Source: Enterococcus cecorum DSM 20682 = ATCC 43198 (GTDB taxonomy: Bacteria; Bacillota; Bacilli; Lactobacillales; Enterococcaceae). From it: a stretch of DNA of 64,000 bases. Location of the stretch: assembly GCF_000407565.1 (NCBI RefSeq), contig NZ_ASWI01000004.1:174501-238500 (forward strand). The letters are read 5' to 3'. This document shows positions 1-9,649 of this stretch, piece by piece. The position numbers were made by a program, and so were the translations under genes. The notes under the pieces were generated by a model that saw only the letters and a list, made by a program, of their open reading frames with translations, was not told where the DNA came from and ran no database searches. Position 1 is the first letter of the stretch. Each line of letters begins with the position of its first letter.

Positions 1-9
1 TTTATTTTA

Positions 10-135
10 GGTCGTGAAGCAGCTCGCTTAGACATGAAGAAATTCGTGTGCTTACCTACCGCTGAGAAAATCGGATGAAAGGAGATTTTCTCAAGCGGGA
101 GGGCGAATTTCACAATGTCTAGCTGCTGAACGCCG
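10..135 (+). repeat. Dispersed palindromic repeat, class A, copy A1
   Basis: About 126 bp that folds into one long interrupted hairpin. The outer arms are GAAGCAGCT and AGCTGCTG, the next arms TAGACAT and ATGTCTA, then GAAATTCG and CGAATTTC, and an apical stem GAGAAAATC/GATTTTCTC. It starts with GGTCGTG and ends with GAACGCCG. Closely related copies lie at 5770-5896, 55258-55383 and 57324-57450. It is followed after 8 bases by a class B copy. No coding potential is seen. Confidence 0.85.
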
Positions 136-143
136 TAGATAAA

Positions 144-270
144 GGATGTGAGGCGAGTCGATCAGCTACGAGCGGATAAGGTTTGTCCAGAACGTCGGGA
201 AAGTCCGATAAGTAAAGACTTTTCCGGACGGGCTGACTTATACGCCAAAGTAGCTACCCGCCGAACACCG
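144..270 (+). repeat. Dispersed palindromic repeat, class B, copy B1, with partial copy after it
   Basis: About 127 bp with outer arms GGCGAGT/ACCCGCC, then AGCTAC/GTAGCT, GGATAAG/CTTATACGCC, and an inner stem GTCGGGAAAGTC/GACTTTTCCGGAC. It starts with GGATGTG and ends with GAACACCG, like class A. A partial third copy (GGTTGCAAATC...) at about 279-300 abuts the 3' end of yaaA. Class B relatives lie at 14816-14941 and 21930-22056 (inverted). Confidence 0.85.
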
Positions 271-303
271 TGGATTAAGGTTGCAAATCAGCGCAGTTAC
301 TTT

Positions 304-1032
304 CTACACTTTTTTAACAAAGACTAGGCGTTTGTCAGTTGATTCATCTTTTTGTAAGCTGAAACCGTCAAAAGTTAACTTGCGAATGTCATCAATGCTT
401 TGAATTTTATGAGAGATGAGTTCTTTGACCATTTTCCCACGGGCTTTTTTAGAAATGGTAGAGTGGATTTTGCGTTTGCCTTCTTTTTCCTCCATAAAGA
501 CACATTGATAAAAATTTTGCTGCAAGTCTTTGCTAAATACTTCTTCAAATTCACTAGAGAGCAGCGAAAGAATGATTTCCTCATTTTTAACAGCTTGATC
601 AAAAGAAGATTGCCAGAATTTTCGCAGGGATTGTCCTTGAATTTTGCCTTTGGTTTGAAAGTCTAGGCGATAAGGAGCAATCGGTGTATCAGCCGGAATG
701 ACACCATATAAAGCAGAGGTTATAGCCAGAAAATCATGGATATACTGACTTTCTTCTTGAGTATAACTTTCTTTATTAAACTGGCGGTACATCAAGCCAT
801 CTAGCAATAAGTAAGCTGGATAAGTTTGCGCGTTTTGCTTTTGGAGTGCTTGCCATTGCACTTGGACTTTAGCAGCCATGTCTTCATTGATTTTGTATGC
901 TTTTTGTATTTCCGCTAATGATAGTTCAGAAAAAGTAGCGACAATCTCCTTCGTTTTTGGACTAAGCGCTTGAAAGGATTGGTCTTTAATGGCTAGATTC
1001 AATTCTTTTGCAGATGGAATTAGGATTTTCAC
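304..1032 (-). CDS. yaaA: YaaA family peroxide stress protein
   Basis: A 242-residue protein with the YaaA/DUF328 architecture over its full length; it opens with KILIPSAKELN, and family members begin with a similar strand. In E. coli YaaA lowers intracellular free iron and limits hydroxyl-radical damage under H2O2 stress; that role here is by family only. The start is a GTG codon (1030-1032) preceded by GAGGTG, and it overlaps the stop codon of the upstream hydrolase in a GTGA junction, so the two genes are translationally coupled in one operon. Dispersed repeats lie directly downstream. No damage is visible. Confidence 0.9.
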   Translation of the reverse strand: MKILIPSAKELNLAIKDQSFQALSPKTKEIVATFSELSLAEIQKAYKINEDMAAKVQVQWQALQKQNAQTYPAYLLLDGLMYRQFNKESYTQEESQYIHDFLAITSALYGVIPADTPIAPYRLDFQTKGKIQGQSLRKFWQSSFDQAVKNEEIILSLLSSEFEEVFSKDLQQNFYQCVFMEEKEGKRKIHSTISKKARGKMVKELISHKIQSIDDIRKLTFDGFSLQKDESTDKRLVFVKKV

Positions 1033-2081
1033 GATTTCACCTCAGTTTTTAACTTGTTTTCGATGAAGGCTACGATGTCTTGATAGACTTGTAGGCGATT
1101 TTTTTCTTGTATAACTTCATGCTTCATTTCTGGATAGACGAGATTGGTGATATTGTGATAGCCGATTTTTTTCAAGGTATCTAAGCTTTCAGCAAGTCCT
1201 TTTTCGCCACCGGTAATTAAAGTATCATCCACACCAGTCGCACTCAAAATCTTCAAATCAGGATTTTTACATTGGAATTTAGCGATTTCTTTGAGCCGTG
1301 TATTAATCGTAAACATGGTTAGCATCCCACTGTTGGTCAATCGTACTTGGCATAGTGGGTCTTTGGCGATGCGGTCGAGATTATCCAAATTATAGCTGAT
1401 CCAATCCAGCGTATCGTTTTTCCCAGGATTTAAGGCGTTTAAGAGTGCGCTATGGCCTGATTTTCCAAAATAAAAGACCACAATGCGCGCTAAAAAGACC
1501 CCCACAGGAGCAAGTGGATAAGGCGTGACCGTACCTGTTAAAATTAAGTGCTCGATTTCGTCATCATAATTTTGTAGATAGATTCTCGCAATCATGGAGC
1601 CTAAAGAATGACCGAATAAGTTTAATGGGAGGTTAGGATAGCGTTCTTTAATAAAACGAGTAACCAACACTTGGTCAAAAATCAGTTCATCAACTGTTTG
1701 CATCATGACGTGTGGATATTTTTGATTGGTAGAATGGCCATGACCACGTGTATCACTAATCACAACGACATAACCTTGGGCATTTAAATAGCGACAAAAA
1801 TCATCATAGCGGCCTTTGTGCTCTAGTACACCGTGGATAAGCTGAACGATACCTTTAGGATTTTCGCGTGGATAGACTTTTGCGTGCAATAATAGCCCGT
1901 CTAAAGCCAAAAGTTGCACATCTATAGAGCCATCTTCATTTTCGACTTCTTGGCGTACATTGACTGATTTTGTTTTGGCTAAACGTTCTTGATTGAGTCG
2001 ATAAAAGATTTGCTCTTGATAGGTTGCCACAATTTGCGGTAAAAGAAGTAGAAATACGATTAAACCAATGATCCAATACAT
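1029..2081 (-). CDS. Membrane-anchored alpha/beta hydrolase, monoacylglycerol lipase/lysophospholipase type
   Basis: About 350 residues. An N-terminal hydrophobic segment (residues 2-16) probably anchors it in the membrane. An oxyanion-type HG turn lies near residue 83 and the nucleophile elbow GHSLGS is at about 157-162 (Ser159), as in the Hydrolase_4/PldB group. The natural substrate cannot be read from sequence; lysophospholipid or monoglyceride is the family expectation. An in-frame start 14 codons upstream is possible, but the ATG at 2079-2081 has a good GAGGTGATT Shine-Dalgarno and is preferred. Its stop overlaps the yaaA start. Confidence 0.85.
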   Translation of the reverse strand: MYWIIGLIVFLLLLPQIVATYQEQIFYRLNQERLAKTKSVNVRQEVENEDGSIDVQLLALDGLLLHAKVYPRENPKGIVQLIHGVLEHKGRYDDFCRYLNAQGYVVVISDTRGHGHSTNQKYPHVMMQTVDELIFDQVLVTRFIKERYPNLPLNLFGHSLGSMIARIYLQNYDDEIEHLILTGTVTPYPLAPVGVFLARIVVFYFGKSGHSALLNALNPGKNDTLDWISYNLDNLDRIAKDPLCQVRLTNSGMLTMFTINTRLKEIAKFQCKNPDLKILSATGVDDTLITGGEKGLAESLDTLKKIGYHNITNLVYPEMKHEVIQEKNRLQVYQDIVAFIENKLKTEVKS

Positions 2082-2121
2082 AACAATCACCTCGAATAAT
2101 TTGTTAACTTCATTGTAACAC

Positions 2122-2160
2122 AAAAAGAAAAGCTAGCCGAGATAGACTAGCCTTTCTTTT
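2122..2160 (-). terminator. Rho-independent terminator after the deoC remnant
   Basis: Stem AAAGAAAGGCTAG / CTAGCTTTTCTTT on the minus strand (with a G-T pair) separated by 10 bases and followed by T-rich sequence. It lies just past the deoC stop codon, so it separates that remnant from the hydrolase-yaaA operon. Confidence 0.7.
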
Positions 2161-2645
2161 TATTTTATTTTCAGTTCGTCCATAATCGCAATGCCTGAAC
2201 TAGTCCTGATTCGCTTGGCCCCTGCTTGAATCATGGCTAAGAAACTTTTAGCATCTCGAATACCACCGGCTGCTTTGACTTGGACTTTATCGCCAACGTG
2301 TGCCACCATTAATGCGACATCTTCTAATGTTGCACCGCCAGTCCCAAAGCCAGTAGAAGTCTTAATGAAATCAGGCTGTACTTCTTTGGCAATATGACAT
2401 AGCGCGATTTTTCTTCATCAGTGAGGTAGCAATTTTCAAAAATAACCTTACAGATAACCTCAGCCTCTTTACAACACGTGACGATTTGTTGCATTTCATC
2501 TTTAAGATAAGCATAGTCGTGTTCCTTGGCTTTGGTGAGATTGATGACATAATTGATTTCATCCGCCCCGTTTTTTATCGCATCCTTCGTTTCAAAAACT
2601 TTACTGGCAATACTGGTTTGACCGAGTGGAAAAGCAATACTATTT
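2160..2645 (-). pseudogene. deoC: deoC remnant, deoxyribose-phosphate aldolase
   Basis: Translating the minus strand gives AFPLGQTS, then [19 protein letters not shown], then [17 protein letters not shown], all matching the middle of DeoC (Class I aldolase that cleaves 2-deoxyribose-5-phosphate). The frame breaks in a poly-A run at about 2407-2412, where one base is missing, and resumes in the next frame with [19 protein letters not shown] (active-site Lys in KTSTGF) and [16 protein letters not shown] to the normal C-terminus. About 70 N-terminal residues are absent. It is therefore doubly inactivated: truncated and frameshifted. Confidence 0.9.
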
Positions 2646-2697
2646 AGTCAATCCTTCCATGCGATTTGGTTTACTTATCCGCATCAATGATTAATAA

Positions 2698-2740
2698 ACA
2701 AGGCTCTTACTGAAAAAATTGTCATCAGTAAGGGCCTTAT
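2698..2740 (-). terminator. Terminator of the alsS-budA operon
   Basis: A 14-bp stem AAGGCCCTTACTGA / TCAGTAAGAGCCTT (one mismatch) on the minus strand directly downstream of the budA stop, followed by TGTTTATT. Confidence 0.75.
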
Positions 2741-2750
2741 TGTTTGTTTA

Positions 2751-3452
2751 TTATTCAGATACTTCGATTTCTTTGATTAACTCATGAACATCAAATTCTG
2801 TTTCTAGAAAGTTTTGAGTAGAGGGAAAGCCTTGCGTAAACTCTGTTAAAGCTTGCATGGTGATAATCCCTTCTGCTAGTTCATAGTCCATGATATGACC
2901 GCCAAATTGACCATCATCTGATAAGAAGTGTAGGTGATAGCCACTTACGGAAACACCGTGGAATAATTCTGGTGTATAGAATCCAACAATTGTTCCGCTA
3001 ATATTATCCGCTTCGAATTCAGGCTGTACCACGGCAGAGAATGGGCGATAAGGTTTTTGTTGTTTAGGAACGACACGGACATGCATGTGTTTGAAGGTTC
3101 CTTTAATTTGGATGGCATGGAATAAATTCACGCTTTTTAGATGATCGTAAATTAATTTACCGATTGTTTTGCTATTTTCATTTTGAATCAATGGAAATTC
3201 ATATTTAGGTTCAAAATAAGCCACTGCTGCATAAGGGACAGTTTCATTACCTGATAATTTCACGACATCACCAGTTTGACGGGCATGAAAAGCTTGACCA
3301 TTAATCACCATTAATTCACCATCAGAACCATCTAAAGTCCCGATACCGAAATCACCATGTTTTAATAAGTCGTTGATTGTTTTGCCACCATCCATCGCAC
3401 CGGCAAGTAAAGAACTTAAAGTACCAAATTGATATAATGTGTTTTCTGACAT
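2751..3452 (-). CDS. budA: Alpha-acetolactate decarboxylase
   Basis: About 233 residues, full length for the family. It converts 2-acetolactate to acetoin in the cytoplasm, the second step of the pyruvate-to-acetoin overflow pathway that limits acidification. The HLHF...GGH cluster (about residue 175-190) supplies the zinc-binding histidines of this family. The ATG at 3450-3452 follows AAGGTG; an upstream in-frame start would overlap alsS. The Shine-Dalgarno overlaps the end of alsS and the two coding regions are 13 bases apart, so the pair is an operon. Confidence 0.95.
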   Translation of the reverse strand: MSENTLYQFGTLSSLLAGAMDGGKTINDLLKHGDFGIGTLDGSDGELMVINGQAFHARQTGDVVKLSGNETVPYAAVAYFEPKYEFPLIQNENSKTIGKLIYDHLKSVNLFHAIQIKGTFKHMHVRVVPKQQKPYRPFSAVVQPEFEADNISGTIVGFYTPELFHGVSVSGYHLHFLSDDGQFGGHIMDYELAEGIITMQALTEFTQGFPSTQNFLETEFDVHELIKEIEVSE

Positions 3453-3465
3453 GATTTTCACCTTC

Positions 3466-5154
3466 TTAATAGAATTGGTCAGGTAACATCTTTTCACCTA
3501 ACATCTTGTTGTCAGAGTAGTCGACAGGAACATCGATAATGACTGGGCCATCTGTTTTTAGCCCTTCTTGTAAAGCTTGTGCAAAACTTTGAGCATCGTG
3601 TACGCGAATTCCTTTAGCACCGAATGCTTCAGCGTATTTCACGAAATCAACTGGGCCAAAGTCAACACCTGAAGAACGATTGTATTTCATTTCTTCTTGG
3701 AATTCAACCATGTTATAGCGGCCGTCATTCCAAATAATATGAATAATATTTAAGTTTTTGCGGACAGCAGTTTCTAAGTCTTGTGCAGAGAATAGGAAAC
3801 CACCATCACCTGATACAGAGACGATTTGTGTATTAGGACGTACTAATGCTGCTGAGATTGCCCAAGGAAGAGCCACCCCTAAAGTTTGCATCCCGTTACT
3901 GAATAATAATTTACGTGGTTCATAACTTCTGAAGTGACGAGCCATCCAAATATAGTGACTACCTACATCAACCGTTACAGTCATTGAATCATCGACAAAA
4001 TCTTGTAAAGTATCGATTACTTCAAGTGGATGTAGTAATTCTGGATGTGTTTCAGAAGGGACCATATCACGTTCTTTTAATTTTTGTTGTAAACCATCTA
4101 GATATTCTAGTGAGTCAGCTGGTAATTCATAATCGGCAATTGCTTCACTTAATAAGTATAAAGTGTCCGCGATGCTACCAATTAATTCGCGTTCAGGTTG
4201 CATATATGGATCGATTTCAGCAGGAATTTTATCAATAACGATAATTTTCGCATCTTTTTCAGCATTCCAGTTACGTGCTTCATATTCGATTGGATCATAA
4301 CCTACCGCAATTACTAAGTCACTGCGTTTTAGAAGCATGTCCCCAGGTTGGTTACGGAATAGCCCCACACGACCGAAGAATGAATCTTCTAATTTACGAG
4401 AAATCACACCAGCAGCTTGGAAAGTTTCGACAACTGGTAATTTCGCATGGGCAACTAATTTACGAATTGCCATCGTTTCAGCTTCACTTGAACCACGCAT
4501 CCCGACTAAAAGTACTGGTAATTTCGCTTCTTTAATGCGTTTCACTAGGTAAGCAATATCTTCTTTAGAGGCAGAACCTAGACGTGGCTTACTTAATGGA
4601 CGAATGCTATCTCCAGACACTTTGCTATCGACAACGTCTTGAGGAATACTAATGAAACTTGCGCCTTTTTGTCCTGAGCGAGCCATACGATAAGCATTGG
4701 CGATGATTTCTGAAATAGTTTCAGGATCTTGAATTTCAGCGCTATATTTGGTAATTGGTTTAAATAAGGCAGCGTTATCCATACTTTGGTGTGTTAATTT
4801 TAATAAATCGCTACGTTTTACTTGTCCAGCGATGGCAAGGACTGGGTCGCCTTCTGCAGTGGCGGTAACTAAACCAGTGGCTAAGTTACTTGCACCTGGA
4901 CCACTGGTTGCAATAACGACCCCAGGTTTACCAGTTAAACGTCCGATTGCTTGTGCCATAAAAGCCGCATTTTGTTCGTGACGTGTAACGATTAATTCTG
5001 GTCCTTTATCTTCTAAAGTATCAAACACGCGGTCAATTTTTGCTCCAGGAATCCCAAAAACATAGTCTACTTCATGATTAATCAAGCTATCCACGATAAT
5101 ATCGGCACCGTGTTTTTCTTTTTTGCTCAACTGTAACACTTCTTTCTGTATCAT
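3466..5154 (-). CDS. alsS: Catabolic acetolactate synthase
   Basis: 562 residues, ThDP-dependent enzyme that condenses two pyruvates to 2-acetolactate. The catalytic Glu lies in [12 protein letters not shown] near residue 60, the ThDP/Mg motif [15 protein letters not shown] near residue 450, and no small regulatory subunit follows, which fits the catabolic FAD-independent AlsS class rather than IlvB. No ilv genes are adjacent; the downstream budA confirms an acetoin role. The ATG at 5154 has only a weak Shine-Dalgarno; a TTG eight codons in (5130), preceded by AAAGAAG, would give an N-terminus [10 protein letters not shown] closer to family members and may be the real start. Confidence 0.95.
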   Translation of the reverse strand: MIQKEVLQLSKKEKHGADIIVDSLINHEVDYVFGIPGAKIDRVFDTLEDKGPELIVTRHEQNAAFMAQAIGRLTGKPGVVIATSGPGASNLATGLVTATAEGDPVLAIAGQVKRSDLLKLTHQSMDNAALFKPITKYSAEIQDPETISEIIANAYRMARSGQKGASFISIPQDVVDSKVSGDSIRPLSKPRLGSASKEDIAYLVKRIKEAKLPVLLVGMRGSSEAETMAIRKLVAHAKLPVVETFQAAGVISRKLEDSFFGRVGLFRNQPGDMLLKRSDLVIAVGYDPIEYEARNWNAEKDAKIIVIDKIPAEIDPYMQPERELIGSIADTLYLLSEAIADYELPADSLEYLDGLQQKLKERDMVPSETHPELLHPLEVIDTLQDFVDDSMTVTVDVGSHYIWMARHFRSYEPRKLLFSNGMQTLGVALPWAISAALVRPNTQIVSVSGDGGFLFSAQDLETAVRKNLNIIHIIWNDGRYNMVEFQEEMKYNRSSGVDFGPVDFVKYAEAFGAKGIRVHDAQSFAQALQEGLKTDGPVIIDVPVDYSDNKMLGEKMLPDQFY

Positions 5155-5727
5155 TTTCTTAAAAAACTTAATAAATCAACATTTTATATGATGTAACAGA
5201 TTGTATATCTGTTTAATTATCGTTTTGCATTATAACACTAGTAATTATCTGTTGTAAATAGATATGCTTGAAAATTTGCAGAAAATATAAAGCGGTAATA
5301 TTTATGTCTTGATAATGGATAGGAAAATATTATTTTTATAAAAATTAGATTAGTTATAATTAGTAAACGGTTTTAATACCTTAAATATAGCTAAAATAAA
5401 TAATATCATGAAATGTAGTTGAGAATACTATAGTTTGTTGTGAAAAGGCTTTGTTTTTTACAGCTTGACAAGTGATTTTGAGAATGTTATCTTAGAAGTA
5501 TAGGAAAGCGTGAAAGTATTTTTTAGTTTCTTTAATAATTTAGGAAACACCGTAAATCTTTCCTTGTATAATCCGCTTTCTTGAAAGAAAAGGTAATAAT
5601 TTTTTTGCACCTGCCCAAATTAGTAGCATTTTTTGAATGATAGGTGTAAAATGCACACGTATTGGGTGAATGTCTCAATACTTAAATATGCTGTTTCAAT
5701 TTTATATATACTATCCTTTCCCATAAC
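5155..5727. other. AT-rich intergenic region upstream of alsS
   Basis: About 570 bases without a credible gene; it must hold the leftward alsS promoter but no strong -35/-10 pair stands out. One short open frame on the plus strand (5633-5839) runs through a terminator and a repeat and is not believed. Confidence 0.6.
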
Positions 5728-5730
5728 ACA

Positions 5731-5764
5731 AAAGCGAGGCTGTCAAAAACAGCCTCGTTTTTGT
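5731..5764 (+). terminator. Strong rho-independent terminator with no obvious gene upstream
   Basis: Perfect stem CGAGGCTG / CAGCCTCG (5735-5742 and 5750-5757) followed by a run of Ts on the plus strand. No plus-strand gene precedes it, so it is either a leftover of a lost gene, the end of a small RNA, or a block against transcription running toward alsS. Confidence 0.7.
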
Positions 5765-5769
5765 ATAAA

Positions 5770-5896
5770 GGATGTGAAGCAGCTTGGAAAGCCTCGAAGA
5801 AATTCGTGTGTTTACCTACCGCTGAGAAAAATTGGATGAAAGGAGATTTTCTCAAGCGGTAGGGCGAATTTCACAATGTCTAGCTGCTGAACACAG
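5770..5896 (+). repeat. Dispersed palindromic repeat, class A, copy A2
   Basis: About 127 bp with arms GAAGCAGCT/AGCTGCTG, GAAATTCG/CGAATTTC and an apical GAGAAAA/TTTTCTC stem; starts GGATGTG and ends GAACACAG. Very close to copies A1 and A4. Confidence 0.85.
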
Positions 5897-5904
5897 ATTA
5901 TAAA

Positions 5905-5950
5905 GGATGTGAAGCAGCTTAGAAAGCCTCGAAAAAATTCGTGTTTACCT
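5905..5950 (+). repeat. Partial class A repeat following A2
   Basis: The first 46 bases of a second class A copy (GGATGTGAAGCAGCTTAG... to GTGTTTACCT) begin 8 bases after A2 and end just short of the histidine kinase stop codon. Confidence 0.8.
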
Positions 5951-5952
5951 CA

Positions 5953-7269
5953 TCATTTTTGCTTCAATGGCAAAGTAACGCGAAAATTCACGCCCCGTGG
6001 GAGAACATCCAACACTTCAATTTTTCCTTGATGTTCATGAATGATTTGCCAAGCGATAGTTAAGCCCAAACCATAGCCGCCAGTTGCTTGATTACGAGAA
6101 GCATCTTCGCGGTAGAAACGTTCAAAAAGATGCGCTTTATGTTCCTCATTAATTGAAGGCCCTGTATTTTTTACTTCTAATTGCCAAAATGCACCATTAC
6201 TTTTTGAAAGCACCGTGATAGCATCGCCAGTATCTGTATACTTCAAAGCATTATCTAACAAGATGACAACTAATTGATGCAGTCGCTTGTGATCAGCCAC
6301 AATCATATCAGAAGTGAGATTTTCAAAAATAAAAGTTTTCTCTTCAATTTCTGCCATTTCGATAAAAGGTTCGACAATTGGGGCAAGAAAGGTATCAATA
6401 TGCAAAGTGGATTTTTCTAATATCAGTTGATTAGAGTCACTTCTTGCAATGGTCAATAAGTCAGCAGTCAAACGATTTAGTCTTCTAGTCTCATTTAGAG
6501 CTTGGGCAACGGTCTCTGATTCTTCCATAATAGTATGGTTTGGTTGTGTGAAGAGCTTTTGTAAACTATTTTGAATAATTGTCAGTGGGGTGCGCAATTC
6601 ATGAGAGGCATTTTCGACAAATTCCTGTTGCTTGTGCCAAGACTTCAAAATAGGTTGCATATTGGCTTTGGCGAGATAAAAACTGACGATAATCGATAGC
6701 AACCAAAAAATAAGCATGCAAATGACTAAAATCATCTGAAAAGTACCCATGGAATCACTGACTTGGTTGGTATTGGCTAAAATTTGTACATAAGCCACTG
6801 CAGAGTTTTCGCTTTCATACTTATAGGTAATGGAGTGAAAGGATAGTTGACCATTATTCAGACTGAGTTCTTTCACTTTACCGAGCTTTTTTTTGTCGAG
6901 TGTTAATGCATTCAATTCATTCAAACGACCACCGAGTAAATCTTTATTCAAGATTTCGCCTGATTTAGACCACAGAATCATTTGGGTGTTAAATCGGTTG
7001 AAGCCTTTGAAATCCTTATCTAGTGGTTGCTTTTTTGGATTTTCTGTCTGGCTATTGAATAAATCCTCTTGTTCAAAACGGGCAATTTCAAGCTGTACCA
7101 AAGTTGGTTGATTCATGATTTGTCTAAGCATTTTGTCGGTTTGTTGATAAGCAAGGCTATGCATTAATTGTAAAATAATCAAACCTAAGAGTAGAAAAAT
7201 CCCTCCAAAAGCAAGAATATTAAAGAAGAAAAGTCTCCGTTGTTGCTTGCTTGTAATCTCTTCTTTCAT
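5953..7269 (-). CDS. ciaH: CiaH-like sensor histidine kinase
   Basis: 438 residues: transmembrane helix 1 at about 12-35, an extracytoplasmic sensor of about 140 residues, helix 2 at about 178-200, then H-box ASHELRTPL (His223), N-box LLDNALKYT and G-box GGYGLGLTIA. The order, the QQEFVENASHELRTPL block and the sensor length resemble streptococcal CiaH, which with CiaR responds to cell-envelope conditions and affects beta-lactam tolerance and competence. The kinase starts four bases after the regulator stop with an AAAGGA site, so the pair is an operon. The assignment as CiaH rather than another EnvZ-like kinase is by similarity recalled from family knowledge, supported by the operator at 8025-8041. 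Confidence 0.75.
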   Translation of the reverse strand: MKEEITSKQQRRLFFFNILAFGGIFLLLGLIILQLMHSLAYQQTDKMLRQIMNQPTLVQLEIARFEQEDLFNSQTENPKKQPLDKDFKGFNRFNTQMILWSKSGEILNKDLLGGRLNELNALTLDKKKLGKVKELSLNNGQLSFHSITYKYESENSAVAYVQILANTNQVSDSMGTFQMILVICMLIFWLLSIIVSFYLAKANMQPILKSWHKQQEFVENASHELRTPLTIIQNSLQKLFTQPNHTIMEESETVAQALNETRRLNRLTADLLTIARSDSNQLILEKSTLHIDTFLAPIVEPFIEMAEIEEKTFIFENLTSDMIVADHKRLHQLVVILLDNALKYTDTGDAITVLSKSNGAFWQLEVKNTGPSINEEHKAHLFERFYREDASRNQATGGYGLGLTIAWQIIHEHQGKIEVLDVLPRGVNFRVTLPLKQK

Positions 7270-7273
7270 TCTC

Positions 7274-7954
7274 TCAATCCTTTCTTGAGGCTAGTAAATA
7301 ACCAACATTGCGCAAGGTCTGGATATTTTCTGCCATATCAGTCTGTTTTAGATGTTTGCGCAAATGACTCATATACACTTCGACTACGGTAATTGTTGTT
7401 TCCGAATCAAAGCCCCAAATGCGGTCAAAAATTTGCTCTTTGGTTAAAATCATTCCTTGGTTTTGAATCAAATAGACGAGCAGTTCAAATTCTTTGCCTT
7501 GAATAGGTAGGACAGTCTCGTGTGCACGAACTTCTTTTTTGCTTAAATCACAAATGACATTTCCATATTGTAGCGTATTTTCCTCGTGCATGCCTAACGA
7601 ACGTCTTAATAGGGCTTTGACTCTTAATCGTAGTTCTTCACGATAAAAGGGTTTGGTTAAATAATCATCAGCTCCTTTTTGAAAACCAGTAATTTTATCT
7701 TCTAGGCTATCTTTGGCAGTTAAGATTAAGACAGGTGTTTGAATATTTTCTTGGCGTAATTGAGCGAGCACTTGATAACCACTCATCTTCGGTAGCATCA
7801 AATCAAGCAAAATCAAATCATATATCTTACTTTGCACTTCATACAAGCCTTCTTCACCATCAAAACACAGCGTCACTTCCCCTAAATCAGCAATAATTTC
7901 TTTAATATTTTCAGCTAGAATTTTTTCATCTTCTATTACTAATAGTTTAATCAT
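7274..7954 (-). CDS. ciaR: CiaR-like OmpR-family response regulator
   Basis: 226 residues from the ATG at 7952-7954 (GTAGGTGG Shine-Dalgarno; the ATG three codons earlier touches that site). Receiver domain with phosphoacceptor Asp51 in LILLDLMLP, the switch Lys in [10 protein letters not shown], and a C-terminal winged helix ending in TLRNVGYLL. Blocks such as [19 protein letters not shown] and [10 protein letters not shown] match CiaR closely. First gene of the operon with the kinase, divergent from an ABC transporter operon across a region that carries a CiaR-type direct repeat. Confidence 0.8.
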   Translation of the reverse strand: MIKLLVIEDEKILAENIKEIIADLGEVTLCFDGEEGLYEVQSKIYDLILLDLMLPKMSGYQVLAQLRQENIQTPVLILTAKDSLEDKITGFQKGADDYLTKPFYREELRLRVKALLRRSLGMHEENTLQYGNVICDLSKKEVRAHETVLPIQGKEFELLVYLIQNQGMILTKEQIFDRIWGFDSETTITVVEVYMSHLRKHLKQTDMAENIQTLRNVGYLLASRKD

Positions 7955-8024
7955 CACATCCACCTACTTTCCTCATTATTGTAACGAAAGAATATCCGAC
8001 TTTCCATAATCGAACCTTAAAATT

Positions 8025-8056
8025 TTTAAGCTAGCTTTAAGTTATTGATGTTATCT
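8025..8056 (+). promoter_or_regulatory. CiaR-type operator TTTAAG-N5-TTTAAG and promoter
   Basis: TTTAAG at 8025-8030, five bases, then TTTAAG at 8036-8041. This is exactly the direct repeat known for streptococcal CiaR. A TTATCT hexamer at 8051-8056, nine bases further, would be the -10 element, so the repeat occupies the -35 region, the arrangement known at CiaR-activated promoters. It points toward the ABC transporter genes. Confidence 0.75.
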
Positions 8057-8079
8057 TGAAAAAAAGAAATGAAGCAAGA

Positions 8080-9635
8080 TAAACTTTATCAAACGAGCCT
8101 ATCAATATCTCTGGGCAAAAAAAGGCAAAAGTGTTTTAATGATTGCGATTCTATCCGTCATAATGATTCTTGTTTTAGCAGGTTTGAGTATCTATCAAGC
8201 AGCGAATCAAGCAATCACTAATGCCCAAAAAAGTACCGGAGCCACTGTGACACTAACTCAAAATCGTGAGGCGATGTTTCAAGCAAAGGAAAAGGAAGAA
8301 GATAACGACCAAACCTCAAGTAGTTCTGAGCAAAGTAGGCGAAAAACTTTTAGTCGGACGCCAATCAATTTAAGTGATGCGAAAAAAATCGCGGCATTAT
8401 CAGGGGTGAAATCATATCTATACACAGCGACCACCTCAGTAGATGCAGCAAGCGATATTGAAGCAATTGAAAGTAGTGCTGAAACAAGCAGTACCAGTGA
8501 AACAACAAGTGGTTCTAACGAGGCTACGAGTGAAAGCAAAGACAACGAGGTAACTTCTGGTGCGAGTCAAAGTAAACAAGGAAATGGCCAAATGCCGCCA
8601 GGAGAAGCCATGTCGCAAGGAGATTTTCGCGTCCAAGGTGTTTCAGATAGCAGCTTATTAACGACTTTTACCCAAGGAGAAGCCAAAATAATCAAAGGAA
8701 GTGCGATTACTAGTGCCGATGAAGGAAGTAACGCTGTATTAATTGAAAAAACTTTGGCTGAGGAAAATGATTTATCTGTCGGGGATACCTTCAAAGTGAC
8801 AACCAGTGAGGACAAGGAAGTCGAATTAAAGGTGAAAGGTATTTATGAAACCACTGATGCCGGTGATGAGTTAGGGATGCAGTTTAACTTTTTAAATCCG
8901 GCGAATACCTTAATTACTTCTTATACGATGGTAGCAACCTTAAAAGGCGAAGATAGTGAAACGATTGATGAGGCGACATTTACCTTAGAAGATCCTGCTA
9001 AAATGGATAGTTTCATTAAACAAGCCGAAAAATTAATTGATACCGATACTTTTAGCCTTCAAAGCAATGATCAAATGTATCAACAAATGCTTCAACCACT
9101 GAATAATGTCAAAGGATTTGCCAAAAATATTATTATCCTTGTCGGTGTTGCAGGTGTAGTGATACTAACTTTGATTGTGATGTTAAGTTTGAAAGATCGT
9201 CGCTATGAGATGGGTGTATTGCTATCATTGGGTGAATCACGCATCAAGTTAATCGGCCAATTCTTCATCGAAATCATCATTTGTTTAGTATTTGCTTTAG
9301 GTATTGCAGGTGTAACAGGCAATCTTGTAGGAAATGCACTAGGTAACCAACTGATTAGCCAACAAACCACAAGCACCCAAAACCAACAGACTAATAATCA
9401 ACCAGGTGGGGCACCAGGTAAAGTGCAAAATGGCCAAACACCGCCTAGTCGACCAGGTGGCAATCGTCAAAATCCATTTGCTGCATCACAAGAAGTGAAA
9501 AATCTGAAAATTAACGTGCAACCAAAACAATTCATGCTTTTAACGGCTATAGCAATAGGGATTGTTTTAATCGCAATTTGTTTTGCATCCATTGGTATTT
9601 TTAGACTAAATCCCAAATCAATTCTAATATCGTAA
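8080..9635 (+). pseudogene. ABC transporter permease (FtsX/MacB type) with lost ATG start
   Basis: The intact frame from an internal ATG at 8139 gives 498 residues, but the same frame continues upstream without a stop through IKRAYQYLWAKKGKSVL, the normal N-terminus of this permease family, back to an ATA codon at about 8080 just after a TGA. Relatives start with ATG-AAC at this spot, so ATG appears to have become ATA. Downstream: TM1 near the internal start, a long extracytoplasmic domain rich in Ser/Thr/Glu, and three TM helices at the C-terminus separated by a Gln/Asn/Pro-rich loop. Translation from ATA or from 8139 is possible, so it may be weakly active. The partner ATPase is frameshifted. 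Confidence 0.65.
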
Positions 9636-9649
9636 AATGAGGTGAAAAT

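Noticed and set aside
5633-5839. Open frame of 68 codons upstream of the kinase
   Set aside because: Crosses a strong terminator and a dispersed repeat; no supporting signals.
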